Shown piece by piece: positions 24,763 through 34,857 of a stretch of DNA of 64,000 bases. The position numbers were made by a program, and so were the translations under genes. How positions within the stretch are numbered: the stretch's first letter is position 1; every line of letters begins with the position of its first letter. Origin of the DNA: G963662675 sp963662675 (GTDB taxonomy: Bacteria > Bacteroidota > Bacteroidia > Bacteroidales > Prolixibacteraceae). The notes beneath the pieces were generated by a model. The model made no database searches. It saw only the letters and a list, made by a program, of their open reading frames with translations, and was not told the origin of the DNA. The stretch covers positions 1 through 64,000 of the forward strand of contig CAXXHP010000005.1 in the NCBI GenBank assembly GCA_963662675.2, in the 5' to 3' direction.

Positions 24763-27700
24763 TTAAAAAACAATAGATGCACCAAACATTACTTTTTTAG
24801 ATGCAGGGAAATACCCTCTATCAATACCCTGACTACTATTTGAACTTATTTGAGCATCAGAGCCATCTGTTCCTGTTCTAGATGCACTTGTTGCTTCAGG
24901 ATCCATTCCCGGGTATTTTGTAAATGTGAAATAATCTTCAAGAGACACATATAACCTCACCTTATTAAACTTAACCTTATTTAATAATTTAGGAGACAAT
25001 GAATATCCCAATTGAATTTGCTTAATACGGAAGAAACTTCCGCTAAATATCATTCCATCACTATTCCAATAAGTGCTGTTTACATTAGCACTTGGTCTTG
25101 TAGCTGTTGTGTTTTCAGGAGTCCATCTATCAGTATAAAACAACGAAAACCTATTTGATGAAGGACGGTCTACCCTAACCATACCCATTAATACATCGTT
25201 CCCATAAGTTCCAACGCCAACTATGTTTAAATCAAGTCCTTTATATTCCAGATTGATTGTTCCACCATAAGTTAGATCAGGAATCGGATCTCCGATGTAG
25301 GTTTTATCATTTGCATTAATAAAAGTATCATTGTTTGTATCCACAAAAATGGCATCACCTGTGGTTTTATCTATACCAGATGTTTTATACCCATAAAAAT
25401 ACCAGATAGGTTGATTCTCCTCAAAGGCAGTCATAATCTCCGAATTAACTTGTGCTCCATTAATTCTTGTTAGAGTAGGATTAAGATAGGTCACTTCATT
25501 TTTAAGAGTTGCCACGTTTGCATTTATACTATAATTGAAGTCATTAATACTGCCTCTGTATCCAAGTTCAAATTCGAATCCTTTATTTTGGACATCACCT
25601 CCATTCACAGGAGAGGCCGTGTTGCCAGCTTCCAAAGGTGGAGTATTCGATGTTATAAGATCAGTAGTCTTCTTGTTATAGTAATCAACGGTAAGAGTCA
25701 ATTTGTCATCAAATGCCCTTAGATCGATGCCAATATCAGTCTGAACACTTGTCTCCCATTTTAATTCGTTATTACTCAACTGAGCAGGTTTAGACCCAAT
25801 AGCATAGGATCCATCAGATAATGGATATAGATAACTGGAAGAAATTGTGGATGCATATCTATAGCCCCCAAGGTTAGAGATACTTCCGTTTTCGCCCCAG
25901 CTTGCTCGTATTTTCACACTAGACAAGAATGTTTTAGGAAAGAAGTCTTCATTGGACATTACCCATCCTGCAGAGAATGAAGGGAATGTTCCCCATCTTG
26001 TATCCTTTGGCAAAATAGATAAACCCACAGCATCACGACGAATATTTGCCTGGAACAAATATTTATTGTCATAATCATAAGAAACCCGTCCAAAGTAGGA
26101 AAATTTTCTGTCAAAAATAGTAGTTCCTCCAACTGCATCATTGGTATCAGATGTTATAAAATCAAGTTCGGCAAAAGACACATCGTCTTTAATCAAAGGA
26201 TACCCAGAAGCCGAAAGTGATTTTACTTTTGATTCAGAAGACGAAACACCTGCCAAAGCCGTAAAGTTATGCTTGTCTATAGATTTTACATATGTGGCGT
26301 AATTTTCCCATTGCCAGTATGTTCTATAGGATATTGCATCAGATACAGAAGCATAATCATTGTACATATCCGTGTTATAAAAGTACTCTTGCTCATAAGT
26401 TTTTCTGTTATTATAATTTACGTCAAGCCCAAATTTAGTTGTAACAGTTAAACCTTCTACAGGCGAAATTTCAGCAAAAAAGCTTCCCATTAAACCATCT
26501 GTTGTTGCAGTGGAACTTGTGGCGTCTCTATTTACAAATGGATTAATATTTTCACCATTCACATATTGTGATATTCCCCAATAGTTTCCATCAGGTGACT
26601 TTAAAAGTTTCTTCCCAAGATCCAAAAGGGTCTGAACATTAGCTGGCAATTCTCCCGTATACTCTACAGGAGTTAGAGGATCAAGCATAAGTGCATTCCC
26701 AATAAGCCCAAAATACTCACTACTCTCTGAAACTGATTTTCTAACAGAATGATTTAAGGTCATATTACTACCTAACTTTAACCACGAATTGAGTTTATAA
26801 TCCGCATTAAACATTCCTGTATATCTTTTGTAATTATCCTGTGGTCCTTTTACAATCCCTTCTTGATTTACATAAGACATAGACGCAAGATATTTACCTT
26901 TGTCATTTCCTCCCGTAAAAGATAGGTAATGTTTTACCATCGGTGACGATTCAAATGTCTCATCAACCCAGTCAGTGTTGATACTTGAAGTAACACTGCT
27001 AATTGCACCAGACTCAGTCATGTACCCAGTGTACTGGGCAGCATTCATCATTTCTGCTTTATGCCCAAGTTCCTGAATGCCATATTGAAAGTCATAGCTA
27101 ACTTGACTCTCTCCTGATACTCCAGTTTTAGTAGTAATAATAACAACGCCATTACCACCTTCAGCTCCATATATTGCGGCTGATGCTGCATCCTTCAGCA
27201 CTTCCATGTTGCTGATATTATTAGGATCAATAGTACTAATATCATTCGTTCTTAATCCATCGACGATATATAAAGGTTCAGATTTTCCATTAGAACTGAA
27301 TCCTCGGATTCTTACTTTCATTCCCGCACCGGGAGAACCAGAGCCTGAAAGAACTTGAACTCCAGCAGTATTGGCTTGTAATGCTTGCTCTGCTCTTGTG
27401 ATAGAGGTATTAGCTATGTCCTCAGACCTAACACTAGATATAGCTCCAGTAATTACACTTTTCTTTTGCACACCATAACCAACAGCTACAACTTCATCTA
27501 ATCCAATAGTTTCTTGTTGCATTGTTATGTTGATAACATCTTTGTTTGCAACACTGATTTCCTGAGTCCTCATCCCTACGAATGAAATTACGATAATAGC
27601 ATCATCAGGTATCTCTGCCAAGTTATAATTACCGTCAAAATCAGTTATAGTCCCGATTGTGGTTCCCTTAAGCGCTACAGTTACTCCAGGAAGTGATTCA

Positions 27701-28122
27701 CCTGTATCATCAGTAATATTACCCGTAATTGATTTTTGTAGTTGCAAATTCACTGAATTGCTTTTTAAAATAATATGCGTATCCTTTATATCGACAGATA
27801 CATCTGTTCCTTCAAACAAATTTGTTAGTGCTTGTTCTACGTTTTGATCTTCATATGACACGTTAACTTTCCTATTAACATCGACAATATTCCTGTTGAA
27901 TATAAAGTAATATCCACTTTGAGATTCAATCTCGTTAAGAACATTTTCAACTGTCGTATTTTTCATATCCATTGATAAACGGGTTTGAGAATAACTGTCA
28001 TTTGCGATTAATTGCGCAAAGGTTAGAGACAAGAATAGTAGGGTTAGTTTCATTTTTAGCACGTTTTTTTCCCAAAAGGACATAGTGATCCCTCCAGAAT
28101 CGTGAACAAATTTTTTTTTCAT
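24763..28122 (-). CDS. SusC/RagA TonB-linked outer-membrane transporter with N-terminal STN domain
   Basis: Outer-membrane glycan importer of 1119 residues. Order: leader and signal peptide to about residue 46; STN domain at about 52-120 (VENVLNEIESQSGYYFIFNRNIVDVN), the part that signals to FecR; carboxypeptidase-D-like repeat at about 130-210 (GNITDDTGESLPGVTVALKG); plug with DEVVAVGYGVQKK and VLKDAASAAIYGAEGGNGVVIITTK; then a 22-strand barrel ending FGASIVF. The STN domain plus upstream fecI/fecR genes marks a trans-envelope signalling SusC. Substrate is inferred only from the GH43 partner. Confidence 0.96.
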   Translation of the reverse strand: MKKKFVHDSGGITMSFWEKNVLKMKLTLLFLSLTFAQLIANDSYSQTRLSMDMKNTTVENVLNEIESQSGYYFIFNRNIVDVNRKVNVSYEDQNVEQALTNLFEGTDVSVDIKDTHIILKSNSVNLQLQKSITGNITDDTGESLPGVTVALKGTTIGTITDFDGNYNLAEIPDDAIIVISFVGMRTQEISVANKDVINITMQQETIGLDEVVAVGYGVQKKSVITGAISSVRSEDIANTSITRAEQALQANTAGVQVLSGSGSPGAGMKVRIRGFSSNGKSEPLYIVDGLRTNDISTIDPNNISNMEVLKDAASAAIYGAEGGNGVVIITTKTGVSGESQVSYDFQYGIQELGHKAEMMNAAQYTGYMTESGAISSVTSSINTDWVDETFESSPMVKHYLSFTGGNDKGKYLASMSYVNQEGIVKGPQDNYKRYTGMFNADYKLNSWLKLGSNMTLNHSVRKSVSESSEYFGLIGNALMLDPLTPVEYTGELPANVQTLLDLGKKLLKSPDGNYWGISQYVNGENINPFVNRDATSSTATTDGLMGSFFAEISPVEGLTVTTKFGLDVNYNNRKTYEQEYFYNTDMYNDYASVSDAISYRTYWQWENYATYVKSIDKHNFTALAGVSSSESKVKSLSASGYPLIKDDVSFAELDFITSDTNDAVGGTTIFDRKFSYFGRVSYDYDNKYLFQANIRRDAVGLSILPKDTRWGTFPSFSAGWVMSNEDFFPKTFLSSVKIRASWGENGSISNLGGYRYASTISSSYLYPLSDGSYAIGSKPAQLSNNELKWETSVQTDIGIDLRAFDDKLTLTVDYYNKKTTDLITSNTPPLEAGNTASPVNGGDVQNKGFEFELGYRGSINDFNYSINANVATLKNEVTYLNPTLTRINGAQVNSEIMTAFEENQPIWYFYGYKTSGIDKTTGDAIFVDTNNDTFINANDKTYIGDPIPDLTYGGTINLEYKGLDLNIVGVGTYGNDVLMGMVRVDRPSSNRFSLFYTDRWTPENTTATRPSANVNSTYWNSDGMIFSGSFFRIKQIQLGYSLSPKLLNKVKFNKVRLYVSLEDYFTFTKYPGMDPEATSASRTGTDGSDAQISSNSSQGIDRGYFPASKKVMFGASIVF

Positions 28123-28162
28123 ACTTTTACGATCTAATTAGTTTCAAAAATTGATTAGTTTA

Positions 28163-28197
28163 AAGTGCAGGGGAAGGCTCTACTTTTCTCCTGCATT
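28163..28197. promoter_or_regulatory. Inverted repeat in the fecR-susC gap
   Basis: TGCAGG (28166-28171) pairs with CCTGCA (28190-28195), with partial pairing beyond. It sits between fecR and susC, where the sigma-dependent susC promoter or an attenuator is expected. Weak evidence. Confidence 0.25.
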
Positions 28198-28248
28198 TGT
28201 TTTTTATTATTCCATGTGCATAGGCAAACTGATTTTATTTAGTTAGGA

Positions 28249-29328
28249 TTAATTAGTTCTCTTTTCTATATAAATTTTACTCTTTGTGAATGTCCCATCA
28301 CTAAGTTTTTGTGGTTTTTCATATGAATACATGAAAGGCGTTCCATAGGATAATAATCTTAAAATATCATCAACCGTTTCGTTTGTAAATGTCGCATCCA
28401 TTGGAATTGAGGCAAGACTATTATCTTTTAACACAATCTGCACATTATACTTACGGGCTAATTGCTCCAGTACAGATTCGAAGGTTGTGTTTCTAAAAAT
28501 CAGCTTACCATCTTTCCAGCTTGTATAAAGTAGTGGATCTTTAAATTCGACAGCCAATTTACTTGCTACCTCAGCATAGGTAATTGTTTGCCCCGGAACC
28601 ATTTTATATTCATTACTCCCATTAATTCTTTTCCCATGTAACGATAAAGCTATAGACCCCTCAACTAAGGTTACCTTCGTATAATTCTCAGCAGGAAAAG
28701 CGGTAACATTAAATGAAGTGCCATATACTTTGACATTTAAATCATTGGTATGTACAACCATCGGCATATCTTTATTTTTCACCACATTAAAATATGCTTC
28801 ACCTGAGATACTTACTTTTCTTTCATTTCCTTCAAAATAACTTGGATATGTAATCGAGCTCCCTGCATTTAAAAAAGTTTCAGTACTGTCTGGTAGGATC
28901 AATTTAGTAACTGTACCGGGCTGAGAAATAACTGTCAACATCTGCGGTTCTATTTCCGGAACAGTTATATTATTCCTAAAGAAGATTGTATATACCAATA
29001 AAGGCAGTAATAAGATTGCTGCAATCCGTGAAAACGTTGTTACAATTTTTCTTAATTTATTTTGCGAGGGAGTAAGTTTCTTTTCTCTTTCAGCTATCTT
29101 CCAAATTGTTTCTTCAAGCGAATTATCAACATCATCTTCAGTTTGCTCGCATTCTTTAAAATCAAGACTCAACAATAAAGTTCTAGCAAACTCAATATCT
29201 TGATGATTCAAATTAAATTCGGAAAGTACATTCGATTTTTTCTCATCACTCAAATTCTCCCAGCTATAAAGATATTTCTGAAAGTCTTTTTGTCTTAAGA
29301 GATCTATTATTTCATCCATTCTATTCAT
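28249..29328 (-). CDS. FecR-family anti-sigma factor
   Basis: Inner-membrane anti-sigma protein of 359 residues. The cytoplasmic N-terminal part (1-100) would hold the sigma factor; one transmembrane segment is at about 103-120 (FSRIAAILLLPLLVYTIFF); the periplasmic FecR domain follows (SQPGTVTKLILPDSTETFLNAGSSITYPSYF ... VKVYGTSFNVTAF), then a C-terminal STN-like DUF4974 domain (FRNTTFESVLEQLARKYNVQIVLKD). It receives the signal from the SusC STN domain. Located 126 bases before susC and 56 after the sigma gene. Confidence 0.93.
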   Translation of the reverse strand: MNRMDEIIDLLRQKDFQKYLYSWENLSDEKKSNVLSEFNLNHQDIEFARTLLLSLDFKECEQTEDDVDNSLEETIWKIAEREKKLTPSQNKLRKIVTTFSRIAAILLLPLLVYTIFFRNNITVPEIEPQMLTVISQPGTVTKLILPDSTETFLNAGSSITYPSYFEGNERKVSISGEAYFNVVKNKDMPMVVHTNDLNVKVYGTSFNVTAFPAENYTKVTLVEGSIALSLHGKRINGSNEYKMVPGQTITYAEVASKLAVEFKDPLLYTSWKDGKLIFRNTTFESVLEQLARKYNVQIVLKDNSLASIPMDATFTNETVDDILRLLSYGTPFMYSYEKPQKLSDGTFTKSKIYIEKRTN

Positions 29329-29384
29329 TGTAAACCCAAAACATCCGATTTACTAATATAGAGAGAGAAACAAAGAAAGCATAA

Positions 29385-30020
29385 TCAAGTTTTTTCAAGT
29401 TTTTTCATCTCTACTGATGAAAAAAAGAAAAAAATCATATTCTTAATCGCATCAATTGAGCTTTTGCCAAGTATTTCTCGCAGGTGGGTCAATGTTCGAT
29501 ACATCAGATTACGTGTAGCCTGAATGCTAATTCCTAAAATCTGAGATATTTCCGGATACGTTAATTCATGATAGAAAAATAATTGAATTAATTCTCTTTG
29601 CTTTTTTGTTAGAGCATTTATCGATTCAAGTAATAAACTTCTCACATCATCCGGAATCTCTTTATGTTTCTCAAATTCATTCAGGTCAAAATGAAACGCA
29701 TTTTGTTCCAAATCATCAATCTCATATCCCTGAAAATTTAAACTCTTCTTTTTCTGACTCAAGATCATCCTTCTTACAGACACAATAAGGTATGATTTTA
29801 TATTTTTTACTTCAGATAGGTTTTCACGGGTCTCCCAAATTCGAACAAATACATCTTGAACAGAATCTTTCACTAAATCGGGATTCGAATCAATTTTCAT
29901 CCCATAATAATATAGTTCTGAATAATATTTTCGAAATAGTTGATTAAAACCAGACTTGTTCCCAGATTTCAGGTTTAACCATAAAACATTATCTTCCGTA
30001 TTTTGGCAAGAATCAAGCAT
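29385..30020 (-). CDS. ECF RNA polymerase sigma factor (FecI/SigW-like) of the SusCD locus
   Basis: Sigma-70 family ECF factor of 211 residues. Region 2 is FRKYYSELYYYGMKIDSNPDLVKDSVQDVFVRIWE; region 4 is ALTKKQRELIQLFFYHELTYPEISQILGISIQATRNLMYRTLTHLR. A hydrophobic tail MIFFFFSSVEMKK is odd but seen in Bacteroidota ECF proteins. With FecR and the STN-SusC it forms a cell-surface signalling circuit that turns on susCD-GH43 when glycan is bound. Confidence 0.92.
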   Translation of the reverse strand: MLDSCQNTEDNVLWLNLKSGNKSGFNQLFRKYYSELYYYGMKIDSNPDLVKDSVQDVFVRIWETRENLSEVKNIKSYLIVSVRRMILSQKKKSLNFQGYEIDDLEQNAFHFDLNEFEKHKEIPDDVRSLLLESINALTKKQRELIQLFFYHELTYPEISQILGISIQATRNLMYRTLTHLREILGKSSIDAIKNMIFFFFSSVEMKKLEKT

Positions 30021-30192
30021 AGTTGCAGAAAAAATAATGCGCTAATGTATAAAAAGATATCGTGTGAAAAAACGACTAAAGTGAAAGACACCAAGCACAC
30101 AGCACCCAAGGCACTGCACATGAGCGCATTGCGTGCGCGCTCCATGTCTTTAAAACATGTTTACATGACGCTAGAGTATTTTACACTAGTAA

Positions 30193-32598
30193 TTAACCGC
30201 GATACCGCTTCCTTCTTATCAGGTTAAAAAGGAGACCAAACAGGACAATAAAAGCCAGAGGAACTAGAATATTCAGCAACTGCCAAAAAAGTTTATTTTC
30301 ATTAGTTTTCACCTTATCCAGCAATCGTATTTTAAATACCCGTGAGCGAAGGGACATGATTCCTGCATCATCACACAGGTAATTCACAGCATTCATCAGA
30401 AACTCTCTATTTCCAAATGTTGTTTGGGAGTAACTGTCGTAGCCCAAAGGCTGGGTTTGCAGTTGTCCATTTCGGGATGACACCTTATTCGCAATCAAGC
30501 TTCCATCACCAATAACAATCATTTTTGCTGATTTTGATTCAGCCTGAACAGAAATACCAAGCGTATTAAACTCATCGGTCATTCTATTTTTAAACACAGA
30601 AGAAAACTCTCCTTCGAGCAACACGCCAACAGGCACTTGCTTCTGATTAAAATAGCTACTGGTGGCTGGTGTATTAATAATTTTTAAACTAACCTCCGCT
30701 GGCGTAATTTCGACTTTTGAATAATCAGAACTATGCAAAATGACAGATTTCTTAATGGTCTGGCTCTTCCCAACGGTATCAATTGAACTAACAAACTCCG
30801 ATTTTATCTGACTAAGGTCACGACTCAGCTCATGCGAATCAGATGGCGTTAACAAAGGTGAGTAATACCATGATGCCGGTGTATAGTTTGCTGTAGAACT
30901 ACCCGACGTATTCACAGGAATCAAAATACAATCGGCATCCTGAACCAAGTCCGGGTTAATACGCACACCATAACGAAAAAGCTGATCGCTCAAATTTAGA
31001 TCACGAGGAAAAGCGATGGTTGACTCACCCATACTCAGGCTGTCCAAGCTCACTTGAACCGGATCAACCAACCACATAATATTACCACCCCTCATCAAGT
31101 ACTGGTCAATATAGAACTTATCTTTCTCAGCAAATGGGATGGAAGGATCTGCAATTATCAAAACCTTTGGAAGCGTGTCCAACTGAAGCAGTTCCATTGC
31201 AGTACGATTCTTTATACTATAGTTTTCTGACAGCGATGCCCGTATAGAATATGTTTCAGCCTCAGACAGTTCACCTTGTCCCATTAAAAAGGCCAGTTCT
31301 TCTTTTTGCTGTCCCATCAACTGCTGCAAGGCTCTCATGATTTCAAACTCGAGCGTTTCAACAGAATTATTCAGGTTCGCATCGGCAGTAAGTGACGTAT
31401 TATTCTTCAAAAGATTTACGGCAATCACCTCATCCTTATAACTAATGACCGCCCCTGGAAATATTTGATTCGTAATTGCTCCTTCATCTGTTGTCAGGCG
31501 CAAATCAATAGGTTGCAAGCCCATGTTTACCAATTGCTCTATCAACTCAGTCCTGTCCTCTGTTGAATAATCATATGGGTTAGTTAACTCATAATAAAAC
31601 CGATAATCAGAATACGCATTGATATCCTGAATTTTTTCTTCCACAGCTTGCTGCAAATTCATAAATCCGGAAGGCAAATCACCATCCAAGAAGAAATCAA
31701 CCTTAACAGGAGCATCCAATTCTTGTATCAATTGCTTCGATATTGACGATAAGCTGTACCTTTTATCGGCTGTCAGGTCAATACGAAAAAACAAATTCTG
31801 CGAAAGCACTGAAAGCACAACCAAGGCCACCACTAAAAGGGTCATCTTTTTAATTTGTGCTTTTATTTTTTTCTGTTTTTGTTGAAGGAAAATACTGGTA
31901 AGCACCAATATAACAAGAGTAACCGAAATAAAATAAATAAGATCTCGTGAATCGACCACTCCCCTGCTTACCGACAAATAATGTTCGTTAATGCCAATGT
32001 TAATGAAGAATTCAGTGACAGACAATGGCAGATTCATTGATGCAATAAAATCGAAGCCAGAGTAAAAAAAGAAGGAAAGAAGCAACGCGACAATAAATGC
32101 AAATATCTGGTTGTCGGTTAATACCGAAGCCAGGAGACCTATGCCAACATAAAGTGCTGCCAATAAAAACAAGCCAATAAAAGAGCCCCAAGCGGCCCCA
32201 CTATCCCAGTTGCCAACAGGATTACCCAACGCATAAACCGAATAGAAGTAAATAAGAGTGGGCAATAAACAAATAATAACAAGAACCAATCCGGCCAGAT
32301 ATTTTGACCACACTAATTGAAACAATGACAAAGGACGGGTAATTAATATTTCGAGGGTTCCTAATCGCTTTTCCTCTGCAAACAAACGCATGGTAAGTGC
32401 TGGGATAAGAAACAGGAAAATCCAAGGAGCAAGCGAAAAATAGCTATCAAGTGTCGCATATCCATTTTCAAGGATATTATAGTTCCCCGGGAACACCCAA
32501 AGGAACAGGCCATTGGCCATTAGAAAAACAAAGGCTACCAAATAACCGGTTAGCGAACCGAAGAAACTGGTAATTTCTTTCCGAAATAAACTAAACAT
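30193..32598 (-). CDS. GldF-GldG fusion: ABC-2 permease plus GldG-like periplasmic domain
   Basis: One 801-residue protein. Residues 1 to about 240 are an ABC-2 permease of the GldF type (MFSLFRKEITSFFGSLTGYLVAFVFLMANGLFLWVFPGNYN, EEKRLGTLEILITRPLSLFQLVWSKYLA). From about 250 a GldG-type domain begins with its own membrane anchor (KKMTLLVVALVVLSVLSQNLFFRIDLTADKRYSLSSISKQLI), then a DUF4350/ABC-associated fold (VLIIADPSIPFAEKDKFYIDQYLMRGGNIMWLVDP) and a C-terminal transmembrane segment. GldF, GldG and the ATPase GldA are separate in Flavobacterium, where they support gliding and secretion. No gldA lies nearby. Confidence 0.9.
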   Translation of the reverse strand: MFSLFRKEITSFFGSLTGYLVAFVFLMANGLFLWVFPGNYNILENGYATLDSYFSLAPWIFLFLIPALTMRLFAEEKRLGTLEILITRPLSLFQLVWSKYLAGLVLVIICLLPTLIYFYSVYALGNPVGNWDSGAAWGSFIGLFLLAALYVGIGLLASVLTDNQIFAFIVALLLSFFFYSGFDFIASMNLPLSVTEFFINIGINEHYLSVSRGVVDSRDLIYFISVTLVILVLTSIFLQQKQKKIKAQIKKMTLLVVALVVLSVLSQNLFFRIDLTADKRYSLSSISKQLIQELDAPVKVDFFLDGDLPSGFMNLQQAVEEKIQDINAYSDYRFYYELTNPYDYSTEDRTELIEQLVNMGLQPIDLRLTTDEGAITNQIFPGAVISYKDEVIAVNLLKNNTSLTADANLNNSVETLEFEIMRALQQLMGQQKEELAFLMGQGELSEAETYSIRASLSENYSIKNRTAMELLQLDTLPKVLIIADPSIPFAEKDKFYIDQYLMRGGNIMWLVDPVQVSLDSLSMGESTIAFPRDLNLSDQLFRYGVRINPDLVQDADCILIPVNTSGSSTANYTPASWYYSPLLTPSDSHELSRDLSQIKSEFVSSIDTVGKSQTIKKSVILHSSDYSKVEITPAEVSLKIINTPATSSYFNQKQVPVGVLLEGEFSSVFKNRMTDEFNTLGISVQAESKSAKMIVIGDGSLIANKVSSRNGQLQTQPLGYDSYSQTTFGNREFLMNAVNYLCDDAGIMSLRSRVFKIRLLDKVKTNENKLFWQLLNILVPLAFIVLFGLLFNLIRRKRYRG

Positions 32599-32649
32599 GC
32601 AATAATTATTCGTTGTTTGTCCGTACGAATATAGGAAAAGATTATAGTT

Positions 32650-33771
32650 TTAGCGAAGCTTCTCCACGATAGCAGTAGCAGCCCTTTTTGAGGCTCCGGG
32701 TTCTCCCAGCTTTTGATGCAGCTCTTCGTAGCTTTCCATAATTTCTTTCAGGTGTTCCGGTTCATTCAGTATGCGGCTTAACTCTTTGCGAATGTTTGTT
32801 ACCGAACAATAATGCTGCAATAACTCCCTTACTGCATAGCGTTTCAAAATCAAATTCACCAATGACACTTTTCGAATATTGAACACAATCTTTCCAATAT
32901 AATAAACTAAAGCTCCTCCACCCATACGGTAGCATACAATTTGCGGACAACGGATCACTCCGGCTTCAAGCGAAACGGTACCCGATGCCAACACAGCAAC
33001 ATCTGCATGTTTCAAGGTATCGTAAGTCTTCCCATAAACCAATCGAGCAGAATATCCTTCGAGTAAGCGTGTGTAAACATCTTCAGGAATATTAGGAGCG
33101 GCTGTAACCACCAGCTGATGTGTGTCAAAAACGGATGCCGCTTTTAACATACGTGGCAGCAAAGAGCTAATTTCCTGCAAACGACTGCCGGGAAGCAGGG
33201 CGATAGCTGGTTTATCAGGCAACTTATTTTCAGCAAAAAACTCATCTTTTGTCAGGTTTCTTAATTTAGCCTGAACGGCATCCAATACCGGATTTCCCAC
33301 ATAATTCACAGGAAAATCAAACTGCTGGAAATATTCAGTTTCAAAAGGAAGGATGGTAAACATCTCGTCCACAAAAGCCTTTATTTTTTTGATCCGACTT
33401 GATTTCCACGCCCATATTTTTGGCGAAATATAATAGAACACCTTAATCCCATTGGCTTTCGCAAATTCAGCCATGCGCAGATTAAACCCAGGATAGTCAA
33501 CCAAAACCAGTACGTCCGGCTTAAAGTTAAGCAGATCCTTTTCACAAATTTTAAAATTGTTCCTTATCTTTTTCAGATTGAGTAAAACCGGGATGAAACC
33601 CATGAAAGCCATTTCACGATAATGTTTGGTTAGCTGCATCCCCGCTTGCTCCATCAATTCGCCGCCTAACCCTCGTACTGTAGCATTACTATCTAATTTC
33701 ACCAATTGGGCAATCAGGTTGGAGGCATGCAAATCGCCTGATGCTTCGCCTGCAATAAAGTAATACTTCAT
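32650..33771 (-). CDS. lpxB: Lipid-A-disaccharide synthase LpxB
   Basis: Glycosyltransferase (GT19) that joins UDP-2,3-diacylglucosamine and lipid X to make the lipid A disaccharide at the inner membrane. The 373 residues show MKYYFIAGEASGDLHASNLI at the start, PDVLVLVDYPGFNLRMAEFAK, YISPKIWAWKSSRIKKI and LLPGSRLQEISSLLPRML, all LpxB signatures; length is typical. Upstream (minus strand) lie a small membrane gene and surE, the common Bacteroidota order surE-x-lpxB. Confidence 0.96.
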   Translation of the reverse strand: MKYYFIAGEASGDLHASNLIAQLVKLDSNATVRGLGGELMEQAGMQLTKHYREMAFMGFIPVLLNLKKIRNNFKICEKDLLNFKPDVLVLVDYPGFNLRMAEFAKANGIKVFYYISPKIWAWKSSRIKKIKAFVDEMFTILPFETEYFQQFDFPVNYVGNPVLDAVQAKLRNLTKDEFFAENKLPDKPAIALLPGSRLQEISSLLPRMLKAASVFDTHQLVVTAAPNIPEDVYTRLLEGYSARLVYGKTYDTLKHADVAVLASGTVSLEAGVIRCPQIVCYRMGGGALVYYIGKIVFNIRKVSLVNLILKRYAVRELLQHYCSVTNIRKELSRILNEPEHLKEIMESYEELHQKLGEPGASKRAATAIVEKLR

Positions 33772-33793
33772 GGGAATAATTTTGATTTAAATA

Positions 33794-34096
33794 CTAAAAT
33801 GCTTTAGAAACGACTACAATAAAAGCATAGATAAAAGTTGCCATCAATACTCCTCGTGCAGCCATATCGTATTTCTTCTGGTAATAGTACAGAAAAAGGA
33901 ACAGATTAGGTATAACGCAAAGTGTAAGCATTTTGACTAATGCCTGCAGCTGCCACATTCCATTAAGAAAACCAGACAAAGATACATCTTGATTACTGGT
34001 GAAAAACACGATAGCAAAAGTCATTAATGGAAGAATGATCCCCGGCACAAAGCCAAAGTGAATCTTATTTATTGTTGATCTTTTAGATGATTCCAT
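33794..34096 (-). CDS. Small membrane protein between surE and lpxB
   Basis: From the ATG at 34096 (overlapping the surE stop as TTAATG) the protein has 100 residues with three hydrophobic segments (FVPGIILPLMTFAIVFFTS, ALVKMLTLCVIPNLFLFLYYY, GVLMATFIYAFIVVVSKAF). A longer frame (14 more codons) overlaps surE and is less likely. No named family recognised. Position between surE and lpxB suggests an envelope role, by inference only. Confidence 0.75.
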   Translation of the reverse strand: MESSKRSTINKIHFGFVPGIILPLMTFAIVFFTSNQDVSLSGFLNGMWQLQALVKMLTLCVIPNLFLFLYYYQKKYDMAARGVLMATFIYAFIVVVSKAF

Positions 34097-34857
34097 TAAA
34101 ATTTCCAGTTTTTCATTTTTTGAAGCGTCTGGTGGCACGTCATATCCACTGTTATAGGCACAACGGAAACCATCTGGTTTTCCAAAGCATGAATATCAGT
34201 ACCAGCCACATCCGGCTCAAAGTTTTTGAAATAGCCACTCAACCAATAATATTCACGTTGATGTGGGTCTGTTCTTTTCTCTAGTTCTTCCACCCATTTG
34301 CCCGAAGTTTGGCGACACACGTCAATACCTTTCACCTCTCCTTTGGGAATATTTACATTGAGACAGGTAAAATGCGGCAAGCCATTCTCAACGACTGACT
34401 GAAAAATACGGGCAGCCCATATTTTTGCTTTTGTAAAATCGGCATCCGAGGCATAATCACAAAGCGAAAAACCAATGGAAGAAACACCATGCAGACAACC
34501 TTCAATAGCTGCCCCCATTGTGCCGGAATAAACCACACTAATCGATGAGTTGGAACCGTGATTAATACCCGAAACAACAAAGTCAGGATGACGGTCCAGC
34601 AAATGATTAAATCCCATTTTCACACAATCAACAGGTGTTCCGTTGCATTTGTAGCTTGTGTAGCCTTCTCCCTGTTCAACTTTGGTAGCCCTTAGCGGTT
34701 GGTCAACAGTAATAGCACTCGACTTACCAGACATAGACAATTCCGGAGCAATAACCACAACCTCACCAAATAGCCGCATCACCTCAGTTAATTCGTTCAA
34801 TCCTTTGGCGTGTATACCATCATCATTCGTTATTAAAATTAAGGGGCGATTTTCCAT
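34096..34857 (-). CDS. surE: 5'/3'-nucleotidase SurE
   Basis: Metal-dependent nucleotidase acting on nucleoside monophosphates, a stationary-phase survival protein. From the ATG at 34857 it has 253 residues: metal-binding LILITNDDGIHAKG, VVIAPELSMSGKSSAIT, and SGINHGSNSSISVVYSGTMGAAIEG, all SurE signatures. The in-frame start 8 codons earlier is less family-like. The stop overlaps the next start. Confidence 0.95.
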   Translation of the reverse strand: MENRPLILITNDDGIHAKGLNELTEVMRLFGEVVVIAPELSMSGKSSAITVDQPLRATKVEQGEGYTSYKCNGTPVDCVKMGFNHLLDRHPDFVVSGINHGSNSSISVVYSGTMGAAIEGCLHGVSSIGFSLCDYASDADFTKAKIWAARIFQSVVENGLPHFTCLNVNIPKGEVKGIDVCRQTSGKWVEELEKRTDPHQREYYWLSGYFKNFEPDVAGTDIHALENQMVSVVPITVDMTCHQTLQKMKNWKF

